Source: Turneriella parva DSM 21527
GTDB taxonomy: Bacteria > Spirochaetota > Leptospiria > Turneriellales > Turneriellaceae
Direction of reading: 5' to 3'
Assembly (NCBI RefSeq): GCF_000266885.1
Contig: NC_018020.1
Span: 186,001 to 250,000 of the forward strand
DNA: 64,000 bases
Shown here: positions 43,380 through 51,770 of the stretch, piece by piece
How positions within the stretch are numbered: position 1 is the first letter of the stretch
How the letters are laid out: every line of letters starts with the position of its first letter
Translations under genes and position numbers: made by a program
The notes under the pieces: generated by a model
What the model was told of the DNA's origin: nothing
Seen by the model: only the letters and a program-made list of their open reading frames with translations
Databases searched by the model: none

Positions 43380-44984
43380 CTATTTGTACGCGACGCTGAA
43401 CGCAAGGTACACGCCGAACTGTGACATTCTGAAATCCGAATCTTTAACATCGCCACCGGTAGTCTTCAGCAAGAGTTCGAGATCGGTGAGCGCAATCGAA
43501 GAATACATCAGGTTGAGGCTGATGCCCATCGCGAAGTTTTCGCTCTGCCACCATTCACGGCCAAATGCAAGCCCGCTGGCGAAACCGTTTTTGACTGAGA
43601 CAGCCTGCCTGGTATCTTCATAGATCGCAGTCGCTGCCCCCACCATCGCGGTCATGAAGTAGTTGGTGCGCGTATAGTAGGTCAGCGAAGGGCCCCAGGT
43701 TGAAAGGCCGAGCGTGCGGCCCGAAAGCCTTTTTTCTGTAAGAATATCGGGGCTCGCCGATATGTTGGGTTCGCTGGTAAATGAAGAGCCTAGGTTAATG
43801 CCCAGAATCAGATTCTCTTCAATTGCGAACCCCGTGTTGAGCTGCACCATGAACGAGGTACCCGATAGCGCAAGGGAATCAAATGAACCGACATTGCTCA
43901 CGCCATAAGAGGCAAACCCTGGCCCGAGCATAAATTTCGCATGAAAGCCATTGTGGCGATACGCATCGGGGTTGCTGGCGCCTTCAGTTGCCTCGACCTG
44001 CGCAATCTTGCTCGAAACGACCGCGAGCGACCGGGTCGAAACAACATTAATCACGACCTGGTAGTTGCCCGAACCGCCGCTCTCGAGATTGCCCGAGACG
44101 ATATAGTCATTTTGAACAGTTTGGTCGAGCGTCTTGTCGCTGCCCGCAAGTACGCCCTGCTGCGAGAGTTGCTTTTCTTTCAGCACCGAAGTTAAGGCAT
44201 CCCGGTCGGTGACGCGGTAACCCAGCGCCGTCAGGTGCGCCACCGCTTTCGATTTTAGAGATGCCGCCATCGCGTCGGCCGTTTTGTTACCGCTCGCATT
44301 CTGGAAGGCAGCTACCCCGAAGGATTTTCCTTTCGCATCGCCCGGCACCGCTGCTTCGAGTGCTTCTGTGAAATTTTTGGTGCCTTTGGCCGAGGCGACG
44401 ATGGCAGGCCCAGCATAATCGGGTACAAGATACCCCGGTATATCGCAGGTCTTTCCCCTGATTCGACAGGCGCGAATCGCATTTCTGTAAATGGGTTTGA
44501 GGCCGTCGCTCATTGAAATGATGATTTCAGTATCTGATTCGGCGGTGACAAAACCAACGTATTTTTCGCCATCGGCAGTCTCTACATTGTCACCTTTGGC
44601 CCTAGCAAAATCGTCGTAATCTCTGAAACCCGCGTGATCATCCTCAGACATCGGAAGGTCTGAGTACCATTTATTTTTTGAAAGAATGCGATAGATTCGG
44701 GCCCGCCGCACCGCTTCCACTTTTTCCTCATATTGCGTTCCGTATGCAAGTGTGTAGTACTCTTCACGAACGGTAATATGCAAGAACTCTGCATCGATGG
44801 ACTTAACGCGTGCTTGTTCAATTACTGAAGAATCGCGGAGGCGTATCGCAACCTCTGCACCGATGGAAATCGCCCCGAGATTGTTGGCAGGCAAAGGCTG
44901 CCGGTTGATTCTAGTTGTGTTTGTGTTTTTCGCCGCAAAGGCAGTTGCGCTCAACAACAAAGACAAAGTAACATGGCGAATCAT
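43380..44984 (-). CDS. Outer-membrane protein with CsgG/FlgO-like central domain
   Basis: 534 residues, no named family. Signal peptide MIRHVTLSLLLSATAFA. Residues about 35-195 are beta-rich (GAEVAIRLRDSSVIEQARVKSIDAEFLHITVREEYY). Residues about 215-320 (SFGVAAFQNASGNKTADAMAASLKSKAVAHLTALGYRVTDRDALTSVLKEKQLSQQGVL ... NDYIVSGNLE) resemble the curli-secretion CsgG or FlgO fold that senses or forms oligomers. The C-terminal 200 residues are beta-barrel-like, ending FGVYLAFSVAYK. It has the same general plan as the protein at 6098-7168. Confidence 0.68.
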   Translation of the reverse strand: MIRHVTLSLLLSATAFAAKNTNTTRINRQPLPANNLGAISIGAEVAIRLRDSSVIEQARVKSIDAEFLHITVREEYYTLAYGTQYEEKVEAVRRARIYRILSKNKWYSDLPMSEDDHAGFRDYDDFARAKGDNVETADGEKYVGFVTAESDTEIIISMSDGLKPIYRNAIRACRIRGKTCDIPGYLVPDYAGPAIVASAKGTKNFTEALEAAVPGDAKGKSFGVAAFQNASGNKTADAMAASLKSKAVAHLTALGYRVTDRDALTSVLKEKQLSQQGVLAGSDKTLDQTVQNDYIVSGNLESGGSGNYQVVINVVSTRSLAVVSSKIAQVEATEGASNPDAYRHNGFHAKFMLGPGFASYGVSNVGSFDSLALSGTSFMVQLNTGFAIEENLILGINLGSSFTSEPNISASPDILTEKRLSGRTLGLSTWGPSLTYYTRTNYFMTAMVGAATAIYEDTRQAVSVKNGFASGLAFGREWWQSENFAMGISLNLMYSSIALTDLELLLKTTGGDVKDSDFRMSQFGVYLAFSVAYK

Positions 44985-45005
44985 AACCGCACGTTTCGAA
45001 CGTAT

Positions 45006-45662
45006 TCAGATAGTCGATAAAAACTTTCTGATCGTCTCACGGCCCGCTGCTGATACTTTCGAGTCGGCAGGGGTGCCATAAAGTCCGCGCAGCCATTCGC
45101 CGGGCAACAGAAATGCCGCACGGGGGCGCTCCGCATATTCCTGTGCCGTCAGCGGGCCCGATTCGAGATCAAACGCAACTGTGTTTTCGAGTTCTTCATC
45201 GCCGGGGTGCGCCGCGAGGCCGAGCGCGACCATGAGGTTCCAATAGCAGAGGTCGAGGCAGACCGAGGCTGACGCCCCCGAATAGGGCAACGCCGCGAGG
45301 CTGTCAGAGAGAATCGTAAAAAATTCGGCACACTCGGGGCCACTCTTCAGATAGTCGGCGAGCCGCACAATTTCGGCGACCGCATGCATGCGTTGATAAT
45401 CTTGCGTGTCTTCGTAGGGCGAAAACTGCAGCTCGATCGAACGCGGTATCACGCGCTCGTTGCCTTTCGCAGTAAAAATGATCTCGTGCACTGCACCGGG
45501 CTCATAATGAAACGAAGACCGTGTCGCCGACTTCAAAATACCCGGAATTTTGAACGAGCGCAGATCGCCCGAATCGAGCAGGCAATCGAGGTAGAGCGAT
45601 TCACCGGGGGCGACTTTCTTCTTTACTATAATGGCGCGTGCTTTAGTGCCTGAGACACTCAC
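45006..45662 (-). CDS. recO: RecO-like DNA repair protein
   Basis: 218 residues. The N-terminal 75 residues look like the RecO OB-fold (KARAIIVKKKVAPGESLYLDCLLDSGDLRSFKIPGILKS ... PGAVHEIIFTAKG). The rest is helical (YQRMHAVAEIVRLADYLKSGPECAEFFTILSDSLAALPYSG...) as in RecO, but the zinc-binding cysteines of many RecO proteins are not seen. Gene order ybeY-corC-recO and a 4-bp start-stop overlap with corC support the call; sequence alone would be weak. Confidence 0.68.
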   Translation of the reverse strand: MSVSGTKARAIIVKKKVAPGESLYLDCLLDSGDLRSFKIPGILKSATRSSFHYEPGAVHEIIFTAKGNERVIPRSIELQFSPYEDTQDYQRMHAVAEIVRLADYLKSGPECAEFFTILSDSLAALPYSGASASVCLDLCYWNLMVALGLAAHPGDEELENTVAFDLESGPLTAQEYAERPRAAFLLPGEWLRGLYGTPADSKVSAAGRETIRKFLSTI

Positions 45663-46483
45663 GCGGTGGCACGCCCTGAAAGATCAATAACCACACTCTT
45701 CACCTGCCGATGCTTGAATTTCAGCAGAGTAAAACGGGCATTACCGTAGGTAAAGCTCGCCTTCTCTTTGAGTTCGCCGGTGAGCGAATGCAATACGAAA
45801 CCTGCCACCGAATGAAATTTTTCTTCGGGCAGGTTGAGAGCAAGTTCGTCGTTCAGATCTGAAAGCGACATGCGTGCATCAACCCGGTAGACTTTGGGTT
45901 CGATCTGCATCACCTGCTTGCTGACGCTGTCATATTCATCTTGAATTTCGCCGACAATTTCTTCGAGAATATCTTCAAGCGTGATCATACCCGTCACGTC
46001 GCCGTGTTCGTTGACCGTGAGCGCAAGGTGGTGTCGGTTAAGGCGCATTTCGCGCATCAGCGAGAGTACACTCTGCGATTCGGGCACCACGAGTGGCTTT
46101 CTCAGGTGGCTCGCGAGGTCGAATTTTTTACGCTGCGCGGGTGTGAGCGCAATCAGATCTTTCACGAACAGCACGCCATGATAGTGCCTGAGACCCTCAC
46201 GGTTCTCAAATACAGGTATACGTGAATGGCCGGTTTTGCGAAACACGGTTTCAATTTCTTTGAGAGAAGCGCCAATGGCAACACTCGTGAGATTGACTTC
46301 AGCAGTTTTGACATCCGCCGCGCGCGTCTCGTGAAGCTCCATGATCTCGAGAATCATCTGCATCTGTTCGTTGCGCGCTGAAATCTTGTTGGCCTTAAAG
46401 AATTGTATCAGTTTTTCGCGCAGAGACTTCTTGCGGCCGAAGACCTTGCGCAGCGTGTTCGTGAATTTTCTGCGGCGTGCCAT
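45659..46483 (-). CDS. CBS-domain protein of the CorC/HlyC (YbeX) family
   Basis: 274 residues. After a basic N-terminus (MARRRKFTNTLRKVFGRKKSLREKLIQFF) lie two CBS modules (VNLTSVAIGASLKEIETVFRKTGHSRIPVFEN; VPESQSVLSLMREMRLNRHHLALTVNEHGDVTGMITLEDILEEIVGEIQDEYD), then the CorC_HlyC C-terminal domain (YRVDARMSLSDLNDELALNLPEEKFHSVAGFVL). No membrane domain, as in YbeX. YbeX-type proteins are tied to ribosome metabolism and magnesium handling. It starts where ybeY ends. Confidence 0.9.
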   Translation of the reverse strand: MARRRKFTNTLRKVFGRKKSLREKLIQFFKANKISARNEQMQMILEIMELHETRAADVKTAEVNLTSVAIGASLKEIETVFRKTGHSRIPVFENREGLRHYHGVLFVKDLIALTPAQRKKFDLASHLRKPLVVPESQSVLSLMREMRLNRHHLALTVNEHGDVTGMITLEDILEEIVGEIQDEYDSVSKQVMQIEPKVYRVDARMSLSDLNDELALNLPEEKFHSVAGFVLHSLTGELKEKASFTYGNARFTLLKFKHRQVKSVVIDLSGRATA

Positions 46484-46992
46484 CAGCGGGTTATGAGGCC
46501 CTCGGCCTTTTGGGGCAAGAGTCGGTTAAGCGCAGCCGACTCAAGCTTCTGCATTTCGCGCCGCGCGCGTTCTGAACGTTCGTGGTCGTAACCCATAACG
46601 TGTAGCACGCCATGCACGAGCAACACCGTCAGCTCATCGGCAAGGCTGTGGCGCATTTCACGCGCCTGGCGGGCAGCGGTGGCATAAGAAATATAAACTT
46701 CACCGTAGGGTTCATGTTCAAAAGTTTTCACACCTTTTTCGGCGTAGCAGAATGAGAGCACATCGGTCGGGCCAGTCTTGCCGCGGTAGGCCTGGTTGAG
46801 CCTCGCAATCGCCGGGTCGCTCACCAGCTGCACAAGCATATTCTTTTTCTGGCCGCGCGCCGGCGCCGAACCTGCCTTGGGTTTCACCGAGCGAAGCGCC
46901 TTTTCAACTGCGACGAGACCTGCTTCGAATTTTGTGATTTCGGCATTGAGACGTGGGGGCCTTGCCCCGGCGGCAAGTTCGAGACCTATCAA
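46483..46992 (-). CDS. ybeY: Endoribonuclease YbeY
   Basis: Metal-dependent RNase in 16S rRNA maturation and ribosome quality control; 169 residues. The zinc site HGVLHVMGYDHERSERARREMQKLE matches HGxLHLxGYDH. The region before it (VSDPAIARLNQAYRGKTGPTDVLSFCY ... GEVYISYATAARQAREMRHSLADELTVLLVHG) is the rest of the YbeY core. The N-terminal 45 residues are variable. Overlaps both neighbours by a few bases, so the STAS-ybeY-corC-recO set is one operon. Confidence 0.93.
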   Translation of the reverse strand: MIGLELAAGARPPRLNAEITKFEAGLVAVEKALRSVKPKAGSAPARGQKKNMLVQLVSDPAIARLNQAYRGKTGPTDVLSFCYAEKGVKTFEHEPYGEVYISYATAARQAREMRHSLADELTVLLVHGVLHVMGYDHERSERARREMQKLESAALNRLLPQKAEGLITR

Positions 46993-47357
46993 CTTTTGAA
47001 CTGACTCCGCGCGTCGTCGAGACTGCCCACGATCGAGAACCTTCCGCTGAGGTCGGTCATGTCGAAGAGTTCTTGAACGAAAGCCGTCGGCTTGGTAAGG
47101 TACATTTTGCCGCGATTCTGTTCGACCGTGCGGGCTATCGTCAGAAGCAGCGCTATGCCTGTGCTGTTGATGTATTCGAGCGCCGAAATATCGAGAATGC
47201 AGTCGTAGACGCCATTTTCGAAAATCGCCTTCACCTTTGAGTTGAGATCGAAAATATTATCTGACGTGATTTTGCCGCTGAACGTCATAAAATTGACCGG
47301 CCGGCTACCGACTTTTTCAGTCTCGGTTCTGAGCTGCAATAAATTCTTAAGGCTCAC
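46989..47357 (-). CDS. STAS-domain protein (anti-sigma-factor antagonist type)
   Basis: 122 residues, a single STAS domain. The phosphoacceptor region is CILDISALEYINSTGIALLLTIARTVEQNRGKMYLTKPT, with Ser in NSTG matching SpoIIAA-like proteins. FVQELFDMTDLSGRFSIVGSLDDA ends the fold. Likely part of a partner-switching pathway, but no kinase or sigma gene is next to it. First gene of the operon leading to ybeY. Confidence 0.85.
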   Translation of the reverse strand: MSLKNLLQLRTETEKVGSRPVNFMTFSGKITSDNIFDLNSKVKAIFENGVYDCILDISALEYINSTGIALLLTIARTVEQNRGKMYLTKPTAFVQELFDMTDLSGRFSIVGSLDDARSQFKS

Positions 47358-47421
47358 TGTCTTATTTTGCCCTGCCCGTCACGCAAGCAAGCTCTTTCTG
47401 AATTGACGGGCTAACGCGAAG

Positions 47422-47652
47422 ATGGTTTCAGCCGATATGGAATCATCTGCAAAAAAGCAACCCCTGATCGACAAGTTGCTCATTCTCGGCGGCGCGGTGA
47501 CGTTTATTGGCCTGACCGTGACTTTCTCACCGATGTTGTGGATGGCGACAATTCTGGCGCTGCTGCCGATTCTGGCTATGGGTATTCTCATCACACCGAC
47601 GCTGCACCTGAATATCGTCGAAAAACAAACAGAAGAAAACCGCAATAAATAA
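47422..47652 (+). CDS. Small membrane protein
   Basis: 76 residues with two adjacent transmembrane stretches (LLILGGAVTFIGLTVTFSPMLW and MATILALLPILAMGILITPTL) and a charged C-terminus (VEKQTEENRNK). The ATG five codons later is an alternative start. Not recognised. It lies in the divergent gap before ribBX and reads in the same direction. An opposing open frame covering this area has no protein-like features. Confidence 0.55.
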   Translation: MVSADMESSAKKQPLIDKLLILGGAVTFIGLTVTFSPMLWMATILALLPILAMGILITPTLHLNIVEKQTEENRNK

Positions 47653-47685
47653 GCCGACCTTTCGCACTCACACGGCGCAGGGCCC

Positions 47686-48798
47686 ATGCTGAAAAGACTG
47701 AAGTCACTGCCGCTTCTCAGAAAGACTAAGTCGGGTATAACCGACGTTGAAACCGCGCTCGCGCACTTTCGCGCGGGCAAAATGCTCGTCGTTACAGATT
47801 CAGAAGACCGCGAAAACGAGGGTGACCTCGTGCTTTCGGCCGAAGACACCACCCCCGAGGCCGTGAACTTTATGGCCAAATTTGGCCGCGGGCTTATATG
47901 CGTGCCTGTCACAGCCGGGCGCGCAAAAGACCTGAACCTTCAGCCGATGGTCAAGCGCAACGAAGATGTGCGCCGTACAGCCTTCACCGTAAGCGTCGAC
48001 GCGAAAGAAAAAACTTCGACGGGTATCTCGGCTCACGACCGCTATTTCACCATCAAGAAACTTGCCGACCCCGCTTCACGCTCACGCGACTTCATGCGTC
48101 CCGGGCATATATTTCCGCTCGTGGCACGCGACGGCGGCGTGCTGGTTCGCGCCGGCCACACCGAAGCTGCTGTCGACCTCTGCCGTCTCACAGGCAAACA
48201 ACCCGTCGGCGTCATCTGCGAGATCATGAACAGCGACGGCACCATGGCGCGCATGCCCGACCTGATGAAATTCGCGCGCGAGCACAAACTGCCGATTCTC
48301 ACGATCGAAGCTCTGATCGAATACCGCCGCCGCAGCGAACAGACGGTATCGCTCGTGAATCAGGGAAAACTGAAAACACGCTGGGGCGAATTCACCGCCT
48401 ATTACTTCAATTCGGCAACAGATGACAATGTGCACGTGGCGCTGACACTGGGCAAGGTCAGTGGCAGCTCACCCGTTCTGGTTCGGGTGCACCGCGAAGA
48501 TGTACTTGCCGACGTCTTTCAAAGCCCGACCCGCAAAAACTATATGGACATCGACAGCGCGATGCAGTCGCTGCTCAAAGCAAAAAAAGGCGTCTTTATC
48601 TTTCTTGGCCAGAAGTCGTCGCAGATTTTCACGGGCGATGCCGGCAGCGGCGATTCGAACCTGAGGCAATACGGCATCGGCGCGCAGATTTTAGGTCACC
48701 TCGGCGTCAAAAAGATACGTCTGCTGACAAATAACCCGCGCCGCATTGTCGGGCTCGATGCTTTCGGTCTCGAAGTCGTCGGGACAGTCGCGCACTAA
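47686..48798 (+). CDS. ribB: 3,4-dihydroxy-2-butanone-4-phosphate synthase fused to a degenerate GTP cyclohydrolase II domain (RibBX type)
   Basis: Makes the four-carbon precursor of riboflavin from ribulose-5-phosphate. Residues about 15-210 are RibB with the acidic metal site (VVTDSEDRENEGDLVLSAED), TAFTVSVDAKEKTSTGISAHDR, FMRPGHIFPLVARDGGVLVRAGHTEAAVDLCRL and ICEIMNSDGTMAR. Residues about 215-370 keep the RibA fold (LRQYGIGAQILGHLGVKKIRLLTNNPRRIVGLDAFGLEVV), but the zinc-binding cysteines of C-L-T-G-D-V-F-G-S-x-R-C-D-C are gone (VHREDVLADVFQSPTRKNYMDID). The second half is therefore probably not a cyclohydrolase. This matches the known RibBX class. Stop overlaps the next start. Confidence 0.9.
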   Translation: MLKRLKSLPLLRKTKSGITDVETALAHFRAGKMLVVTDSEDRENEGDLVLSAEDTTPEAVNFMAKFGRGLICVPVTAGRAKDLNLQPMVKRNEDVRRTAFTVSVDAKEKTSTGISAHDRYFTIKKLADPASRSRDFMRPGHIFPLVARDGGVLVRAGHTEAAVDLCRLTGKQPVGVICEIMNSDGTMARMPDLMKFAREHKLPILTIEALIEYRRRSEQTVSLVNQGKLKTRWGEFTAYYFNSATDDNVHVALTLGKVSGSSPVLVRVHREDVLADVFQSPTRKNYMDIDSAMQSLLKAKKGVFIFLGQKSSQIFTGDAGSGDSNLRQYGIGAQILGHLGVKKIRLLTNNPRRIVGLDAFGLEVVGTVAH

Positions 48799-49670
48799 TG
48801 CTGGGCCAGATAGCGCATTTTCTGCGCATGATTCGTTTTTCACATACTCTGTTTGCCCTGCCCTTTGCGGTTGCACAACTCGCGGTGATTGCCGTGAGGT
48901 ATGCCGACAGGGTGACGATTACATGGCAGAACTCTATCCTCATTGTGATTGCCTTTACGGCGATGCGCAGTTTTGCGATGGCGGCGAACAGGCTCATCGA
49001 CCGGGAAATCGACGCGCGCAACCCGCGCACCGCGAACCGCGAAATACCAGCGGGTAAACTCAGCGCCGCAGCTGTGGGCACCTTTGGCGTCGTGTCGCTC
49101 GCCGCATTGCTGTGTTCGGCATGGCTGCTCGCGCCGATTGCCGCATTTCTCGCCCTGCCCGCTGCAACCATCGTTGCGACGTACAGCTATGCCAAAAGGT
49201 TCACCTGGCTGTGCCACCTATGGCTCGGCGTCGCGATCAGCATGGCACCGATCGCCGTTTCGATTGCGCTCTTGCAGACAGTGACGCCCGAATCATGGTT
49301 CATGGCGCTGACGCTCTGCTTCTACATCGCGGGTTTCGACATTCTCTACGCACTGCAGGATATCGAATTCGACGGGAAAGAAAGACTTTTTTCGATACCG
49401 GCCAGGTTCGGTGCGGCACGCGCAGTTATCATCAGCCGGGCATTGCATCTGGTTTCGCTCAGCTTCTGCGCGGTACTGATCGCAATGCTCGCACTCTCGA
49501 TCTGGGCCTGGGTGCTTTACGGCGCCTTGGTCTTCTTGCTCGTTTACGAACACTATCTGGTGGGGTCGGTCAAGAACATACGCTTTGAAAAGATACCGGT
49601 GGCGTTCTTCAACGTCAACAGTATCTTCAGCCTCACCTACGCAGCCACGATTGCAATCGGTTTAATCTGA
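48798..49670 (+). CDS. mqnP: UbiA-family prenyltransferase, probably MqnP for menaquinone
   Basis: Polytopic membrane prenyltransferase, 290 residues with about eight hydrophobic segments. First Asp-rich motif: AANRLIDREIDARNPRTANREIPAGKLS. Second region: FDILYALQDIEFDGKERLFSIPARFG. YSYAKRFTWLCHLWLGVAISMAPI is also typical. The NPRTANREIPAG form is that of the UbiA-like enzymes linked to the futalosine route of menaquinone synthesis, which is my reason for the symbol; a 4-hydroxybenzoate substrate cannot be excluded. Confidence 0.78.
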   Translation: MLGQIAHFLRMIRFSHTLFALPFAVAQLAVIAVRYADRVTITWQNSILIVIAFTAMRSFAMAANRLIDREIDARNPRTANREIPAGKLSAAAVGTFGVVSLAALLCSAWLLAPIAAFLALPAATIVATYSYAKRFTWLCHLWLGVAISMAPIAVSIALLQTVTPESWFMALTLCFYIAGFDILYALQDIEFDGKERLFSIPARFGAARAVIISRALHLVSLSFCAVLIAMLALSIWAWVLYGALVFLLVYEHYLVGSVKNIRFEKIPVAFFNVNSIFSLTYAATIAIGLI

Positions 49671-49700
49671 GTAAAGCAGCTTCGCTGCTTTACTCAGATT
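49664..49700. other. Perfect 17-bp hairpin holding two convergent stop codons
   Basis: AATCTGAGTAAAGCAGC, loop TTC, GCTGCTTTACTCAGATT. The TGA of the prenyltransferase is in the left arm and the stop of the convergent OmpA gene is in the right arm. The rightward side continues with TTT, so it may also terminate. Confidence 0.8.
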
Positions 49701-51744
49701 TTTCGCGCGGTACTGAAATATAGATTTCAGCGCGCCGGTTCTTTTGCCGCTTTTGTTCGGTGTCGTCGTTCTTATGAATACGCTGCGATTCGCCCGCACC
49801 CTGCGTGGTAATGCTTTTCGCAGGCACGCCTGCTGCCACAAGCAGCTTCTTGACGAACGCCGCACGCTTTTTTGACAGCTGCTTATTGGCCGCGGTGTCG
49901 CCCTGGCTGTCACCGTGCCCGTAGACAAAGATGCGGCCCCGGCCCGCCTTCTTGAATTCTGCGGCAGCGCGTCTCGCTGCGGTTTTCGCATCACCGACAG
50001 CGGCGTCATGCACACCAGAGGCGAAATAGATTCTGCCCAGAAACGTGAATGTACCGCCGCCGAGCCGCGTTTTCTGTCTCTGCGCTTTGGCTTCTTGTGG
50101 CTCTGCTTCATCTGTTTTTTCTGCAGCAACCGGCGCTGGTTTTTCGACCTTGTTGCCTTTCGGCGCCATCACGAACCGCACCTCAAGAGTTTCAGGCACG
50201 CTGTCTTTGTACTGGTCGAGCATCACGCTAATGCTGCGCTTTTCTTTTAACGGTTCAAATCCCTTTTTTTCTGCCTCTACCTCGAGCACAAAACCTTCGA
50301 GAGCCGACAGCGCCTTTTCTTCGCTACCTTCAAAGTCATCGAGGCGAATGAGTGGCTGCTTTTTGCCGGCAGTGAACTTTATAAATTTCGTTGCCTTCGG
50401 CAGCAGTTTTTGTTTCGCCTTAGGCGAAATCACTTTGCCCTGCGCATTCTCGAAAGTTATGCGCAGGTTCACCACTTTGGGTACTTTAATATCGCGCACA
50501 AATAACAGGTCTTTGTCGATTTCTGGCTTTTCATAAACCTTGCGTGTGTCGATGACTTCGTCGATTCTGCGAAATCCGGCTGCGCTTGCCTGCAGGCGAT
50601 ATTCTTTCTGGTTAATCAACTGAAAATTAAAGCTGTTCCCTTTTTCGTCGGATGTATTCGTCTGCTGGCTGATTTCACCTGAGGCAAGGCTGATCTGCGC
50701 ATTCACCGCGCGGTTTGTACCTGCGATGAGGGTTTTTCCCCTGAGGCTCAGGCGAATCGTCGGCCGCGCAAACAGCGGGACGCGTGCACGGTAGATATCA
50801 AATGCGCCGAGGCCCTCGGAGCGGTTCGAAGTGAAATAGACCCTTTCGCCGCTCGCGATAACTGTCGGGTATTCGTCGTCGAATTCTGAGTTAAAGGGTT
50901 TACCGAGATTGAGCGGCTTCGCCCAGCCCTTTTCGGCGATATGCTCGGCATCGGGGTTTGCGAGTTTCGAAACCGATTGGGTAAAATAAATGTCGTAACC
51001 GCCAACGCCGCCGCTGCGGTCAGACGAGAAGTAGAGTGTAGTTCCATCGGAGTGAATGGACGGTGTCACCTCTGACGCAGCCGTATTCACGCTGCCGGCA
51101 TTGAATGCCGGCCCCCATTTGCCGGTTTTTTCATCGCGCTCGACGAACCAAATGTCGTCGCCACCCTTGCCGCCGAGACGGTCCGATGAGAAAAACAGAT
51201 AGCGCCCGTCTTGTGAAATAGAAGGCATGCGGTCGTGAAATTCAGAGTTCACTGCCGTCACGGCTTCGGGCACTGACCATTTGCCGGCTTTCCAGACGGT
51301 GTGGTAAATATTCGTGAGCGCCGGGCCGGGCCGCGTCGGCGAAGCGAACGAACAGAAGTACATTTCGAACTCCCCCGATGGCAAACGCCGCAACGACGGG
51401 TGGCCGTCGAGGTTCTCAGAGTTGACCGGCAGGCCCACATTGCCCGAAACTTCAAAAAGCGGGTCGACTCCCTTCTCTGCATTCTTGTTCATCGAATACC
51501 AGAGGTCAAAGTCGCCCTCAGGGCCGGCTGCGGGGTCGCGGTTCGACTGAAAAAAGAGAAATTTTTCATCGGGTGTGATATAAGGAGTGTATTCGCTTTC
51601 ATGCGTGTTGACGCCTGCCCCGAGGTTATGCAGGTCGGCAGCCTCATTCGGCGTAATCGGATAGTTGGCGGCAATGGCAATGAGCGAGCCCGCTGTAGCA
51701 ATAGCTACAACGGTGGTTGTGGTAATCTTCTTAAACATGAACAT
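49690..51744 (-). CDS. OmpA-family outer-membrane protein with PD40 (WD40-like) repeats
   Basis: 684 residues. Signal peptide (MFKKITTTTVVAIATAGSLIAIAA), then about six PD40 beta-propeller blades (YTPYITPDEKFLFFQSNRD; RMPSISQDGRYLFFSSDRLGGKGGDDIWF; VTPSIHSDGTTLYFSSDRSGGVGGYDIYF; YPTVIASGERVYFTSNRSEGLGAFDIY). Beta-sandwich domains follow. The C-terminal OmpA domain (FVYGHGDSQGDTAANKQLSKKRAAFVKKLLVAAGVPAKSITTQGAGES ... QKNRRAEIYI) binds peptidoglycan. It likely ties the envelope to the wall. Confidence 0.9.
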   Translation of the reverse strand: MFMFKKITTTTVVAIATAGSLIAIAANYPITPNEAADLHNLGAGVNTHESEYTPYITPDEKFLFFQSNRDPAAGPEGDFDLWYSMNKNAEKGVDPLFEVSGNVGLPVNSENLDGHPSLRRLPSGEFEMYFCSFASPTRPGPALTNIYHTVWKAGKWSVPEAVTAVNSEFHDRMPSISQDGRYLFFSSDRLGGKGGDDIWFVERDEKTGKWGPAFNAGSVNTAASEVTPSIHSDGTTLYFSSDRSGGVGGYDIYFTQSVSKLANPDAEHIAEKGWAKPLNLGKPFNSEFDDEYPTVIASGERVYFTSNRSEGLGAFDIYRARVPLFARPTIRLSLRGKTLIAGTNRAVNAQISLASGEISQQTNTSDEKGNSFNFQLINQKEYRLQASAAGFRRIDEVIDTRKVYEKPEIDKDLLFVRDIKVPKVVNLRITFENAQGKVISPKAKQKLLPKATKFIKFTAGKKQPLIRLDDFEGSEEKALSALEGFVLEVEAEKKGFEPLKEKRSISVMLDQYKDSVPETLEVRFVMAPKGNKVEKPAPVAAEKTDEAEPQEAKAQRQKTRLGGGTFTFLGRIYFASGVHDAAVGDAKTAARRAAAEFKKAGRGRIFVYGHGDSQGDTAANKQLSKKRAAFVKKLLVAAGVPAKSITTQGAGESQRIHKNDDTEQKRQKNRRAEIYISVPREKSE

Positions 51745-51770
51745 TTGTTCCCTTTCGTCCGAAAACTTTT

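Noticed and set aside
47379-47912. 177-codon open frame on the minus strand
   Set aside because: Overlaps the small membrane protein and the ribBX start on the other strand, is Ser/Arg-rich without family features, and has no ribosome-binding context.
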